A stretch of 64,000 nucleotides of DNA from Streptomyces glaucescens (GTDB taxonomy: Bacteria > Actinomycetota > Actinomycetes > Streptomycetales > Streptomycetaceae): the NCBI RefSeq assembly GCF_000761215.1, contig NZ_CP009438.1, positions 2,809,501 through 2,873,500 on the forward strand, in the 5' to 3' direction. Of the stretch, positions 51,663 through 61,958 are shown piece by piece. Within the stretch, counting starts at the first letter, position 1; each line of letters begins with the position of its first letter. A program made the position numbers and the translations under genes. Below the pieces are notes generated by a model. The model was not told the origin of the DNA. It ran no database searches and saw nothing but the letters and a program-made list of their open reading frames with translations.

Positions 51663-52163
51663 CTACTGACGCATGGCGGTCGCGTTGGCGAGGGAGTTGG
51701 CCTGGCTGTTGGCCTGGGTGCAGTCCACGCCCCGGGTCTGGGCCGCGGCGAGCACGGCGACCGGGATGTTCGCGTCGAGCAGGGTCTGCGGGCTGCACTC
51801 CTGGTACGGGCGGAACAGGATGTTCTGGTGCACCGGACCGCCCTCCTGCGACTGCGGGGCCTGCTGCGTGATCTGCGGGCTGAGCTGCGGGTTCAGCTGC
51901 GGGTTGACCTGCGGGGCCACCTGGGTGCCGCGCTGCGGCGCGGGCTGCTGCGGGGCCGCCTGCCGCGGGGCCAGCGAGCCGTAGGTCTGCGCGGTCGCCT
52001 GCGAGGAGGTGGCCGAGGCGGCCCGGGCGTCCGACTGCGAGACGGGGGACGGCGCGCCCCCGTTGTGCGCGGCGGGCGTGGCGGCGGAGCTGGGGCCGGC
52101 ACCGACGGCGGACAGACCGCCGGCTGCTGCGACGACGAGCGCGACCTGCTGAAGCTTGCGCAT
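51663..52163 (-). CDS. Secreted protein, ECSPQT family (long form) with Pro/Gln spacer
   Basis: 166 residues; GAGGATCCC precedes ATG. Signal peptide (MRKLQQVALVVAAAGGLSAV) ends near SSAAT. A ~75-residue Ala/Gln/Pro spacer (APQQPAPQRGTQVAPQV, NPQLNPQLSPQITQQ) leads to the module FRPYQECSPQT ... ANIPVAVLAAA ... VDC (Cys123, Cys148, 25 apart), shared with the 80-residue protein at 48.1 kb. The spacer resembles the neighbour at 52.6 kb. This looks like a tethered version of the short peptide. Confidence 0.82.
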   Translation of the reverse strand: MRKLQQVALVVAAAGGLSAVGAGPSSAATPAAHNGGAPSPVSQSDARAASATSSQATAQTYGSLAPRQAAPQQPAPQRGTQVAPQVNPQLNPQLSPQITQQAPQSQEGGPVHQNILFRPYQECSPQTLLDANIPVAVLAAAQTRGVDCTQANSQANSLANATAMRQ

Positions 52164-52573
52164 GGGATCCTCGGCCCTTCTTGACCTGTGGACGGAACGG
52201 ATGAATGCGGCGGCGAAGGAATCGCCGCTCGGCTCCGTGGGGAACGAGGCGGGCGCGGACTCAGATACGGCCGCCGTACGGGGGGTCACCCATTTGCCGC
52301 AGAGGCGTGCGCGGCGCGGGAGTGCCACGCCGGTCGGCAAACGGGTGACGGGTTCTCAAAGCCGTGACCACGGCGCGGGATTCCTCGTTCCAACGGGGAA
52401 AGGGCAGCGGCCGTCGATCCGAAAAGGCCCGGGGGATTCGCTGCCGCCTCCGACGCGAATCCGCGTGCAAATCAGCAACCACCGTCGCTGACCGTGCAGT
52501 TCGACCACCGCACCGGCCGCACGCGGCACCGCGCTGAATGCAGTGTTTCAGGTATCGAAGGGCCGAGGGTTTC

Positions 52574-53143
52574 ATGCGCAAGCTTCACAAGGCCGCGCTC
52601 TTTGTAGCGGCGGCCAGCGGTCTGTCCGTCATCGGCGCCGGCGTCAGCCATGCCGACGCTCCCGTCGGACCCGGCGGTCCGGCTCCGGCTCCGGTGCCGG
52701 CGCCCGAGTACCCGGCCCCCCAGGCCGCACCCGTGGCGCCCGCTCCCCAGTCGGTCCCGCCGGCGCCACAGCAGCAGACCGGTTACGCCGCCGCGACGGC
52801 CACGTCGCAGGGCACGGCGCAGGCCTCCACCGCGCCGTACCCCCAGCAGGCGGCCCCCGCGCAGCCCGTGCAGGCGGCCCCCGCACAGCCGGCGCAGGTG
52901 GTGCCGCAGGTCATGCCCCAGGTGATGCCGCAGGTCGCCCCGCAGGTGGCCGTGCCGCAGGCGTTCGGCCCGGAGCCCCCGATGTCCGTCGCCCCGCAGG
53001 TGAACCCCCAGGTGAACCCGCAGATCAACCCGCTCGTCAACCCGCATGTCACCCCGGGGAGCGTGCCGGAGCTGACTCCGGTCGGCCTCGGGCAGATCGC
53101 GGCGCCTCCCGTCGGCCAGCTGGGGCTCCCCCAGCTCGGCTGA
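52574..53143 (+). CDS. Secreted Pro/Gln/Val-rich repeat protein
   Basis: 189 residues; GAGGGTTTC precedes ATG. Signal peptide MRKLHKAALFVAAASGLSVI ends near SHADAP. The mature chain has Pro/Ala-rich repeats (PAPAPVPAPEYPAPQ), AQPVQAAPAQPAQ units, then PQVMPQVMPQVAPQV and NPQVNPQINPLVNP. There is no cysteine, anchor or domain. The NPQ(V/I/L) units also occur in the 51.7-kb protein. Probably an extended coat or wall-associated polymer. It is divergent from the 51663 gene and 68 nt before GNPGAQ copy 4. Confidence 0.8.
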   Translation: MRKLHKAALFVAAASGLSVIGAGVSHADAPVGPGGPAPAPVPAPEYPAPQAAPVAPAPQSVPPAPQQQTGYAAATATSQGTAQASTAPYPQQAAPAQPVQAAPAQPAQVVPQVMPQVMPQVAPQVAVPQAFGPEPPMSVAPQVNPQVNPQINPLVNPHVTPGSVPELTPVGLGQIAAPPVGQLGLPQLG

Positions 53144-53172
53144 CGGCCTCCCGCACTTCCGCACGACCGACT

Positions 53173-53189
53173 CGATCTGGTGCAGATCG
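53173..53189 (+). promoter_or_regulatory. 17-bp leader palindrome, copy 4
   Basis: CGATCTG-GTG-CAGATCG, 7-bp perfect arms, 22 nt upstream of the start at 53212. Here it sits in the 68-nt gap behind another gene on the same strand, so it is kept even where a separate promoter may be absent. Confidence 0.78.
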
Positions 53190-53211
53190 TCCCTCAACCA
53201 ACGGAGAACCC

Positions 53212-53487
53212 ATGCGCACGTTCCACAAGGCAGTCCTCGTCGGCGCCATGCTCGGCACCGTCGGCTCCCTCGGCGGCAACACCGCCTTCGCCCACGGCGA
53301 GCCGGGCCACGACCTCGACATCACGCAGGGCATCGAGTGCCGTTCGCACGACATGAACATCGAGGTGATCGGCAGCCTCGGCGTCCTCACCGGCCTGGCG
53401 GGCAACCTGCTGAACGGCGAGGGGAACCCGGGTGCGCAGCGCAGCCACCTCGGTTCCGAGATGGGGTGCAGCAACCAGGCGTTCTGA
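53212..53487 (+). CDS. Small secreted two-cysteine protein, GNPGAQ family copy 4
   Basis: 91 residues; ACGGAGAACCC precedes ATG. Signal peptide MRTFHKAVLVGAMLGTVGSL ends near AFAHGE. The mature part GHDLDITQGIECRSHDMNIE ... GLAGNLLNGEGNPGAQ ... LGSEMGCSNQAF keeps both cysteines and the core. It is the only family member on the + strand and the most diverged in the signal peptide. It may be co-transcribed with the Pro/Gln gene. Confidence 0.85.
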   Translation: MRTFHKAVLVGAMLGTVGSLGGNTAFAHGEPGHDLDITQGIECRSHDMNIEVIGSLGVLTGLAGNLLNGEGNPGAQRSHLGSEMGCSNQAF

Positions 53488-53508
53488 CGCCTCGCCGTCC
53501 TCGGCCCC

Positions 53509-53543
53509 GGGCACGCACGGACCTTCCCGGTCCGTGCGTGCCC
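53509..53543 (+). terminator. Terminator after GNPGAQ copy 4
   Basis: GGGCACGCACGGACC pairs perfectly (15 bp) with GGTCCGTGCGTGCCC around TTCCC. Confidence 0.9.
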
Positions 53544-53603
53544 TTCGTGCAATGGGCGTGACCGCTGGGCGGTCCCCGGCCGGGCCGGGGAGGGAAACGC
53601 GTC

Positions 53604-53642
53604 GGGCCCCAGGAGACTTCACGGTGTCTCCTGGGGCCCTTT
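53604..53642. terminator. Second strong hairpin before the long chaplin
   Basis: GGGCCCCAGGAGAC pairs perfectly (14 bp) with GTCTCCTGGGGCCC, followed by TTT. It lies between convergent genes and can end either. Confidence 0.88.
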
Positions 53643-53695
53643 GACGCGTCCGGACCGATCAGGGGGACCGGTCCGCACGGCAGCTCCGACGTCGG

Positions 53696-54454
53696 TCAGC
53701 GGGTGCGGCCCGGGCTGAAGCGGCGGTAGAGGATCCCGCCCGTGACGATGAGGGCGAGGCTGCCCGCGAGGGCGGGAGCGGTGAGGTCCGCTCCGGTGTG
53801 GGCCAGCGAGGGTCCCATCGCGTGGGGGGCGTCCGGGGTGTGCGGGGCCTGCGGTGCGACGTGGGACCGGTCCGGGGCAGCCGGGGGCTTGGGGGCCCGG
53901 GGCTTGGGGACCGCGGTGTGCGAGATCTCCTCGTCACCGTAGCCGTTGACCGACTCGTTGCCGACGGCCGGGTTGCCGACGCCGACCACGTTGACGCTGT
54001 TCCCGGAGACGTTCACCGGCACATCGACCGGGAGCTGGAGGTTGTTGCCCGACAGCACCCCGGGGGAGCCCTCGGTGACGCCGTGCGCCGATGCCCCTCC
54101 GGACCCGGCCGACCCGCCGCCGGCCTTCGCCCCGCTGCCCTTCGCCGCGCCGCCGGCCTTGGCGGCGTCGGTCTTCTTCGCGCCCTCGGCCTTCCCGCTG
54201 TCGCCGTTCACGCAGGTGTTGCCCGCGGCCGGGTTGAGCAGCCCCACGATGTTGACGGTGTTGCCGCAAACGTTCACCGGCACGTGCACCGGTACCTGGA
54301 GGGAGTTGCCGGAGAGCACCCCGGGCGAGCCCGCGGCCGTACCGTCGGCGCTGGCTCCGTCGGCCGCGAAGGCGGCGGACACCGGGAACGCCACGGCCAT
54401 CGCGCCGGAAGCGGCGGCGACGGCGATCACACCGTTTCGGGTAGTCCGTCTCAT
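53696..54454 (-). CDS. Long chaplin (ChpA/ChpD type) with LAHTG sorting signal
   Basis: 252 residues; AGGAAGGCAGGAAACCC precedes ATG. Signal peptide ~1-31 (ending AAFA). Two chaplin domains: SPGVLSGNSLQVPVHVPVNV plus CGNTVNIVGLLNPAAGNTC (two cysteines), and SPGVLSGNNLQLPVDVPVNV plus SGNSVNVVGVGNPAVGN, where both cysteines are replaced (Ser and Glu). A Gly/Ala/Lys linker separates them. A Pro-rich stretch then leads to LAHTG, a membrane helix and RRFSPGRTR, so it is wall-anchored by class E sortase. Long chaplins nucleate assembly of short ones at the cell surface. S. coelicolor has a pair (chpA, chpD) here; only one is present. Confidence 0.93.
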   Translation of the reverse strand: MRRTTRNGVIAVAAASGAMAVAFPVSAAFAADGASADGTAAGSPGVLSGNSLQVPVHVPVNVCGNTVNIVGLLNPAAGNTCVNGDSGKAEGAKKTDAAKAGGAAKGSGAKAGGGSAGSGGASAHGVTEGSPGVLSGNNLQLPVDVPVNVSGNSVNVVGVGNPAVGNESVNGYGDEEISHTAVPKPRAPKPPAAPDRSHVAPQAPHTPDAPHAMGPSLAHTGADLTAPALAGSLALIVTGGILYRRFSPGRTR

Positions 54455-54594
54455 GGGTTTCCTGCCTTCCTGACTTCTTCGCGGGCACTCACCCGCACCC
54501 CGTAAAACGGACGTGGACCATCCGGAGTTATGGCGTGGTGTCCTCCAGTTACTCCAGTTAGTGACTGATGTGCCCGCGCGAGGCGGCCACGACG

Positions 54595-54622
54595 TTGAAT
54601 CCATACCCCCTAGGGGTATAGT
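54595..54622 (+). promoter_or_regulatory. copZ-copA promoter with CsoR-type operator
   Basis: ATACCCCCTAGGGGTAT (54603-54619) is a palindrome of the G-tract type bound by the copper repressor CsoR in streptomycetes. It fills the spacer between TTGAAT (-35, 54595) and TATAGT (-10, 54617; spacing 16 bp), so bound CsoR would block RNA polymerase until Cu(I) arrives. The csoR gene itself is not in the window. Confidence 0.88.
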
Positions 54623-54688
54623 GTGGAGTGCATGGGGTTCCCCCCGTGGTCCCCACCGGACCCATACGCCTCGACGAGGAGTAACGAC

Positions 54689-54928
54689 ATGACTGCCCAG
54701 ACCGACACCCAGGGTTCCGTCACCACCGTCTACAAGGTGACCGGGATGAGCTGCGGACACTGCGAGGGCTCCGTCTCCGCCGAACTCACCCAGCTCCCCG
54801 GTGTGACGTCGGTGCGGGCCGTCGCCGCCACCGGCGAGGTCACCGTCGTCTCCGAGGCGCCGCTGGACGAGGAGGCCGTGCGCGCCGCCGTCGACGAGGC
54901 CGGCTACGAGCTGGCCGGCCGCGCCTGA
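54689..54928 (+). CDS. copZ: Copper chaperone CopZ
   Basis: 79 residues, one HMA domain. The Cu(I)-binding motif is GMSCGHC. It shuttles Cu(I) to CopA and CsoR in the cytoplasm. GAGGAGTAACGAC precedes ATG. It is 88 nt before copA under the shared CsoR-type promoter. Confidence 0.95.
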   Translation: MTAQTDTQGSVTTVYKVTGMSCGHCEGSVSAELTQLPGVTSVRAVAATGEVTVVSEAPLDEEAVRAAVDEAGYELAGRA

Positions 54929-55016
54929 GCCGTACCGCACACGTCCCCGGCACCGGACCGTGCGCGACCGCCGATACCGGTCGCACACGGTCCGGTCCGT
55001 CGTCTGGAGCCCGGAC

Positions 55017-57296
<2,280 letters not shown>

Positions 57297-57510
57297 GCTC
57301 TTCACAAGGCTCGCGCATCTTCCTTACGCTTGAGCCCCGTTCGTCATATGGGGCCTCTTGCGCATCTATTGGGACATATGCAAGAGACGCAGATCACAGT
57401 GATGTGAACGTAACCATCGAAGGGGTTCGAAGGTCTAAGTTGGCGATGTCAGAAGGCGTCTTGGGGGGCGCCGACTGGCGTCTGGGGATGTCTTGGGGGA
57501 CTTCTCCAGA

Positions 57511-57556
57511 TGGGGGTACCTCCCTGCTCGAACGGAGTTGCGAGCTCGGGGGAGCG
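57511..57556. repeat. Dispersed streptomycete palindromic repeat
   Basis: TGGGGGTACCTCCCTGCTCG followed by AACGGAGTTGCGAGCTCGGGGGAG resembles a small palindromic element (TGGGGGAGGTACCTCCC, GCTCGAGCG type) that I recall scattered between genes in Streptomyces genomes. It can fold through TGGGGG/CTCCC and GCTCG/CGAGC pairings. Confidence 0.5.
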
Positions 57557-57760
57557 TTGCCGGGGCACGTACACCGGGAAGCTTTGAGCGGCCCTCCCAG
57601 CGTGCGTTGTCCCGGCAGACCGCAAGCCGGCACACATCACAGATGACGGCACGACCCGAGCACGGTGAGTTTTGCTCATTGTGCTCACACAGCGATTCAG
57701 GCGCTGGTCTCACAGACGCCCGGCCGGATCCCGTGGGGGGAATCCGCACCGGGACATGGG

Positions 57761-57811
57761 AAGGCGCCCTGGTCGTCGGCCCGTGGGGGGACCGGCGTAC
57801 CAGGGCGCCTT
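57761..57811 (-). terminator. citA terminator
   Basis: AAGGCGCCCTGGT pairs perfectly (13 bp) with ACCAGGGCGCCTT, with a GC-rich loop that can pair internally. It lies ~90 nt past the citA stop codon. Confidence 0.85.
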
Positions 57812-57900
57812 TCGCTTCGCGCGCGCAGCGCCGTGCGCGGGGGTGGTGCGCACGGGGCGGGGGCGCCGAGACCCGCTCAGCGCCCCTCGGATGCGGTGGC

Positions 57901-59190
57901 TCAGCGCTCCTCGACCGGGACGAAGTCGCGCTCGACCACGCCCGTGTAGATCTGGCGCGGGCGGCCGATGCGGGAGCCCGGCTCCTTGATCATCTCGTGC
58001 CACTGGGCGATCCAGCCCGGCAGGCGGCCGAGGGCGAACAGCACCGTGAACATCTCGGTCGGGAAGCCCATGGCCCGGTAGATCAAGCCGGTGTAGAAGT
58101 CGACGTTCGGGTAGAGGTTGCGCGAGACGAAGTAGTCGTCGGCGAGCGCGTGCTCCTCCAGCTTGAGCGCGATGTCCAGCAGCTCGTCGGACTTGCCGAG
58201 GGCGGACAGCACGTCGTGCGCGGCAGCCTTGATGATCTTGGCGCGGGGGTCGAAGTTCTTGTAGACCCGGTGGCCGAAGCCCATCAGGCGGACGCCGTCC
58301 TCCTTGTTCTTCACCTTGCGGATGAAGGAGTCGACGTCGCCGCCGGCGTCGCGGATGCCCTCCAGCATCTCCAGCACCGACTGGTTGGCGCCGCCGTGCA
58401 GCGGGCCCCACAGCGCGTTGATGCCGGCCGAGATCGACGCGAACATGTTCGCCTGGGACGAGCCGACCAGGCGGACCGTGGAGGTCGAACAGTTCTGCTC
58501 GTGGTCGGCGTGCAGGATCAGCAGCTTGTCGAGCGCCGAGACCACGATCGGGTCCAGGTCGTACTCCTGGGCCGGCACGGAGAACGTCATGCGCAGGAAG
58601 TTCTCGACGTAGCCGAGGTCGTTGCGCGGGTAGACGAACGGGTGGCCGACCGACTTCTTGTACGCGTACGCCGCGATCGTCGGGAGCTTGGCGAGCAGGC
58701 GGATCGTGGAGAGGTTGCGCTGCTGCTCGTCGAACGGGTTGTGGCTGTCCTGGTAGAAGGTGGACAGCGCGGAGACCACCGACGACAGCATCGCCATCGG
58801 GTGGGCGTCCCGCGGGAAGCCGCGGTAGAAGTTCTTGACGTCCTCGTGCAGCAGGGTGTGCCGGGTGATCTCGTCCTTGAACGCGGACAGCTCGTCGACG
58901 GTCGGCAGCTCACCGTTGATCAGCAGGTACGCCACCTCAAGGAAGGTGGAGCGCTCGGCCAGCTGCTCGATCGGGTAGCCGCGGTACCGGAGGATGCCCT
59001 GCTCGCCGTCGAGGTAGGTGATCGCGGATTTATAGGCGGCGGTGTTGCCGTAGCCGCTGTCCAGGGTCACGAGACCGGTCTGGGCGCGGAGCTTGCCGAT
59101 GTCGAAGCCCTTGTCCCCGACGGTGCTGTCGATCACCGGGTAGGTGTACTCGTTACCGTCGTACCGCAGTACTACAGAGTTGTCGCTCAC
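57901..59190 (-). CDS. citA: Citrate synthase CitA (type II)
   Basis: 429 residues from GTG with GAGGGAAGAC; a start 4 codons earlier is less likely. It condenses oxaloacetate and acetyl-CoA at the entry of the TCA cycle. Conserved elements are HADHEQNCSTSTVR, GPLHGGANQ, MGFGHRVYK and an NVDFYTG segment near the C-terminus. The N-terminal strands (VVLRYDGNEYTYPVIDSTVG) mark the hexameric, NADH-sensitive type II form. In S. coelicolor loss of citA blocks aerial development through acidification. Divergent-spaced from recD2 by 255 bp on the same strand. Confidence 0.96.
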   Translation of the reverse strand: MSDNSVVLRYDGNEYTYPVIDSTVGDKGFDIGKLRAQTGLVTLDSGYGNTAAYKSAITYLDGEQGILRYRGYPIEQLAERSTFLEVAYLLINGELPTVDELSAFKDEITRHTLLHEDVKNFYRGFPRDAHPMAMLSSVVSALSTFYQDSHNPFDEQQRNLSTIRLLAKLPTIAAYAYKKSVGHPFVYPRNDLGYVENFLRMTFSVPAQEYDLDPIVVSALDKLLILHADHEQNCSTSTVRLVGSSQANMFASISAGINALWGPLHGGANQSVLEMLEGIRDAGGDVDSFIRKVKNKEDGVRLMGFGHRVYKNFDPRAKIIKAAAHDVLSALGKSDELLDIALKLEEHALADDYFVSRNLYPNVDFYTGLIYRAMGFPTEMFTVLFALGRLPGWIAQWHEMIKEPGSRIGRPRQIYTGVVERDFVPVEER

Positions 59191-59445
59191 GTCTTCCCTC
59201 ACCGACGTAGTGCCTCATCTTCGAGGTGCCCTGACTGTCTCTACCATCCCCCATTTGGCTCAGGAGAGTGCACTCGGGGTCGACCATTGGGCTTACTGGC
59301 GGCACTCAGTGCCTCCAACTTGCTCATCCTGCCCCCTTGATCCGCCTTCCGGAAGAGCTGTGTGACGTTTGCGACTCGTTTGATCGATCATTTTTCCGTC
59401 CGGCGCCCGAACGGCGTCCCCCGACGCCCCGTCTCACGGCCGCGC

Positions 59446-61719
59446 TCACGGCCGCGGCGCCCCGCCGGAGAGCCGGAAGCCGAGCGCCGTACAGCGCCGG
59501 CCCGCCGACACCGTCCGCACCGCCTGGCCGATCGCCTTGCGCGACCCGACCAGCACGACCAGCTTCTTCGCCCGGGTGACGGCCGTGTAGAGCAGATTGC
59601 GCTGGAGCATCATCCACGCGCCCGTCGTGACCGGGATCACCACCGCCGGATACTCGCTGCCCTGCGACCGGTGGATCGTCACCGCGTACGCGTGGGCCAG
59701 CTCGTCCAGCTCGTCGAAGTCGTACGGCACCTCCTCGTCCTCGTCCGTCAGCACCGTCAGGCGCTGGTCGACCGGATCGAGCGAGGTGACCACGCCCACG
59801 GTGCCGTTGAAGACGCCGTTCTTCCCCTTCTCGTAATTGTTGCGAATCTGGGTGACCTTGTCGCCGACCCGGAAAACGCGTCCGCCGAACCGCTTCTCCG
59901 GCACGTCCGGCCGGCCCGGGGTGACGGCCTGCTGGAGGAGCCCGTTGAGCGTGCCCGCCCCGGCCGGGCCCCGGTGCATCGGCGCCAGCACCTGCACGTC
60001 CCGGCGCGGGTCGAGCCCGAACTTCGCCGGGATCCGGCGGGCCGCGACATCGACGGTGAGCCGCCCCGCCTCCTCCGTGTCGTCCTCGACGAAGAGGAAG
60101 AAGTCCTTCAGGCCGTCCGTGAGCGGATGCTGCCCCGCGTTGATCCGGTGCGCGTTGGTGACCACACCGGACTGCTGGGCCTGCCGGAACACACGGGTGA
60201 GGCGGACGGCCGGGACCGGACTCCGCTCGGCGAGCAGGTCGCGCAGCACCTCGCCCGCTCCGACACTGGGAAGCTGGTCCACATCCCCGACGAACAGGAG
60301 GTGGGCCCCGGGGGGAACGGCTTTGACCAGCTTGTTGGCGAGGAGCAGGTCGAGCATGGACGCCTCGTCGACGACGACCAGGTCGGCGTCCAGGGGCCGG
60401 TCCTTGTCGTAGGCCGCGTCCCCGCCGGGCTTCAGCTCCAGCAGACGGTGCACCGTGGAGGCCTCGGCGCCCGTCAGCTCGGCGAGCCGCTTGGCCGCCC
60501 GGCCGGTCGGCGCGGCGAGCAGCACCTTCGCCCGCTTGGCACGGGCCAGCTCCACGATGGACCGCACGGTGAACGACTTGCCGCAGCCCGGGCCTCCGGT
60601 GAGCACGGCGACCTTCTCCGTCAGCGCCAGCTTGACGGCCGCCTCCTGCTCGGGCGCCAGCTCGGCACCCGTGCGCCCCTTGAGCCAGCCGAGGGCCCTG
60701 CCCCAGTCGACGTCCCGGAAGCCCGGCATCCGGTCCTCGCCGGTGCGCAGCAGGCGCAGCAGCTGGGCGGCGAGGGAGAGTTCCGCGCGGTGGAAGGGGA
60801 CCAGGTAGACGGCGGTGACCGGCTCGTCGCCGTCCCCGTCGGGACCGGGCACGTGCTCCCGCACGACCCCGGGGTCCCCGCCGTCCTCGGGCGGTGCGGC
60901 CAGCTCGGCGAGGCACTCGATGACGAGCCCGGTGTCGACCTGGAGCAGCTTCACGGCGTCGGCGATGAGCCGCTCCTCCGGGAGGTAGCAGTGCCCTTGG
61001 TCGGCGGACTGGGAGAGCGCGTACTGCAGACCGGCTTTCACGCGGTCCGGGCTGTCGTGCGGGATGCCGACCGACTGGGCGATCTTGTCGGCGGTGAGGA
61101 AACCGATGCCCCAGACGTCGGTGGCGAGGCGGTACGGCTGGTTCCTGACGACGGAGATGGACGCGTCCCCGTACTTCTTGTAGATCCGCACGGCGACGGA
61201 GGTGGAGACCTCGACGGTCTGGAGGAACAGCATCACCTCCTTGATCGCCTTCTGCTCCTCCCAGGCGTCGGCGATCTTCTTCGTCCGCTTCGGCCCGAGC
61301 CCCGGCACCTCGATGAGCCGCTTGGGCTCCTCCTCGATGATCTTCAGGGTGTCGAGCCCGAAGTGCTGGGTGATCCGGTCCGCGAAGACCGGTCCGATCC
61401 CCTTGACCAGACCGGACCCGAGATACCGCCGGATGCCCTGCACCGTGGCCGGCAGCACGGTCGTGTAGTTCTCCACGTGGAACTGCTTGCCGTACTGGGG
61501 ATGCGAACCCCAGCGGCCCTCCATCCGCAGCGACTCCCCCACCTGGGCACCCAGCAGCGCACCGACCACGGTGAGCAGATCGCCGCCCCCGCGGCCCGTG
61601 TCGACCCGCGCGACCGTGTAGCCGTTCTCCTCGTTGGCGTACGTGATCCGCTCCAGGACGCCTTCGAGGACGGCCAGTCGCCGTTCGCCGCTCTGCGAGC
61701 TCCCCGACTGGTTGGTCAT
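59446..61719 (-). CDS. recD2: RecD2-like DNA helicase
   Basis: 757 residues. N-terminal OB-like and helix-hairpin-helix regions (LVKGIGPVFADRI, VPGLGPKRTKKIADAW) mark the RecD2 subfamily, which acts without RecBC. The motor has Walker A GGPGCGKSFT (~380), Walker B VVDEASM and the C-terminal TIHRSQGSEYPAVVIPV and LLYTAVTRAKK motifs. It is a 5'-3' helicase for DNA repair or replication restart. The ATG start follows the family; upstream extension is Arg/Pro-rich. Confidence 0.93.
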   Translation of the reverse strand: MTNQSGSSQSGERRLAVLEGVLERITYANEENGYTVARVDTGRGGGDLLTVVGALLGAQVGESLRMEGRWGSHPQYGKQFHVENYTTVLPATVQGIRRYLGSGLVKGIGPVFADRITQHFGLDTLKIIEEEPKRLIEVPGLGPKRTKKIADAWEEQKAIKEVMLFLQTVEVSTSVAVRIYKKYGDASISVVRNQPYRLATDVWGIGFLTADKIAQSVGIPHDSPDRVKAGLQYALSQSADQGHCYLPEERLIADAVKLLQVDTGLVIECLAELAAPPEDGGDPGVVREHVPGPDGDGDEPVTAVYLVPFHRAELSLAAQLLRLLRTGEDRMPGFRDVDWGRALGWLKGRTGAELAPEQEAAVKLALTEKVAVLTGGPGCGKSFTVRSIVELARAKRAKVLLAAPTGRAAKRLAELTGAEASTVHRLLELKPGGDAAYDKDRPLDADLVVVDEASMLDLLLANKLVKAVPPGAHLLFVGDVDQLPSVGAGEVLRDLLAERSPVPAVRLTRVFRQAQQSGVVTNAHRINAGQHPLTDGLKDFFLFVEDDTEEAGRLTVDVAARRIPAKFGLDPRRDVQVLAPMHRGPAGAGTLNGLLQQAVTPGRPDVPEKRFGGRVFRVGDKVTQIRNNYEKGKNGVFNGTVGVVTSLDPVDQRLTVLTDEDEEVPYDFDELDELAHAYAVTIHRSQGSEYPAVVIPVTTGAWMMLQRNLLYTAVTRAKKLVVLVGSRKAIGQAVRTVSAGRRCTALGFRLSGGAPRP

Positions 61720-61757
61720 GATCCGACGGTACCGGCGGGGTGTGACAGCGGGGCGGT

Positions 61758-61949
61758 TCAGGGGCGGGGGCGGGGGTGCGCCTTGAGGGCCTGGAGGAAG
61801 GCGGCGAAGGTCTCCGGAGGGAAGGTGAGGTGGGGTTCGGCGGGGGCCTTCGAGTCGCGGATGGCTATGCGGGTGGGAGAGGTGGCGATCTCCACGCACT
61901 CGTTGCCGTCGTCCGGACCGGAGTACGACGACTTGCGCCACTTGTCCAC
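61758..61949 (-). CDS. DUF397 protein (BldB-like partner)
   Basis: 63 residues, a complete DUF397 domain: WRKSSYSGPDDGNECVEIA at the start and RIAIRDSKAP in the middle, the standard signature. These small proteins work with an XRE regulator of the WhiJ type encoded next to them, as here (9 nt apart). They are thought to antagonise the regulator. Confidence 0.93.
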   Translation of the reverse strand: MDKWRKSSYSGPDDGNECVEIATSPTRIAIRDSKAPAEPHLTFPPETFAAFLQALKAHPRPRP

Positions 61950-61958
61950 GGGGGTGCC

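Larger units (their letters stand above)
57297..57900. other. 604-bp gap between copA and citA
   Basis: No gene is convincingly supported: frames reading rightward from 57404 are Gly/Ser-rich and lack family features. It contains a dispersed-repeat-like segment (57511-57556) and the citA terminator (57761-57811). The 57300-57420 stretch is unusually AT-rich for this genome (TCATATGGGGCC, CATCTATTGGGACATATGC) and could hold a promoter for an unseen short RNA. Confidence 0.45.

Noticed and set aside
50314..53487. Classical rodlins (RdlA/RdlB)
   Set aside because: Locus, size and signal peptides fit, but the proteins are 80-91 residues with a different cysteine spacing and lack the conserved rodlin segments I remember. 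They are better described as separate families unless a profile search shows otherwise.
46390..53487. Lanthipeptide or other RiPP cluster
   Set aside because: Small cysteine-containing peptides next to a condensation-domain gene suggested a biosynthetic cluster, but all peptides carry Sec-type signal sequences, and no modifying enzyme, dedicated transporter or leader-core pattern is present.
57404..57646. 80-residue + strand protein between copA and citA
   Set aside because: Composition is Gly/Ser/Arg-rich with no domain, it runs through the dispersed repeat, and no ribosome-binding site precedes it.
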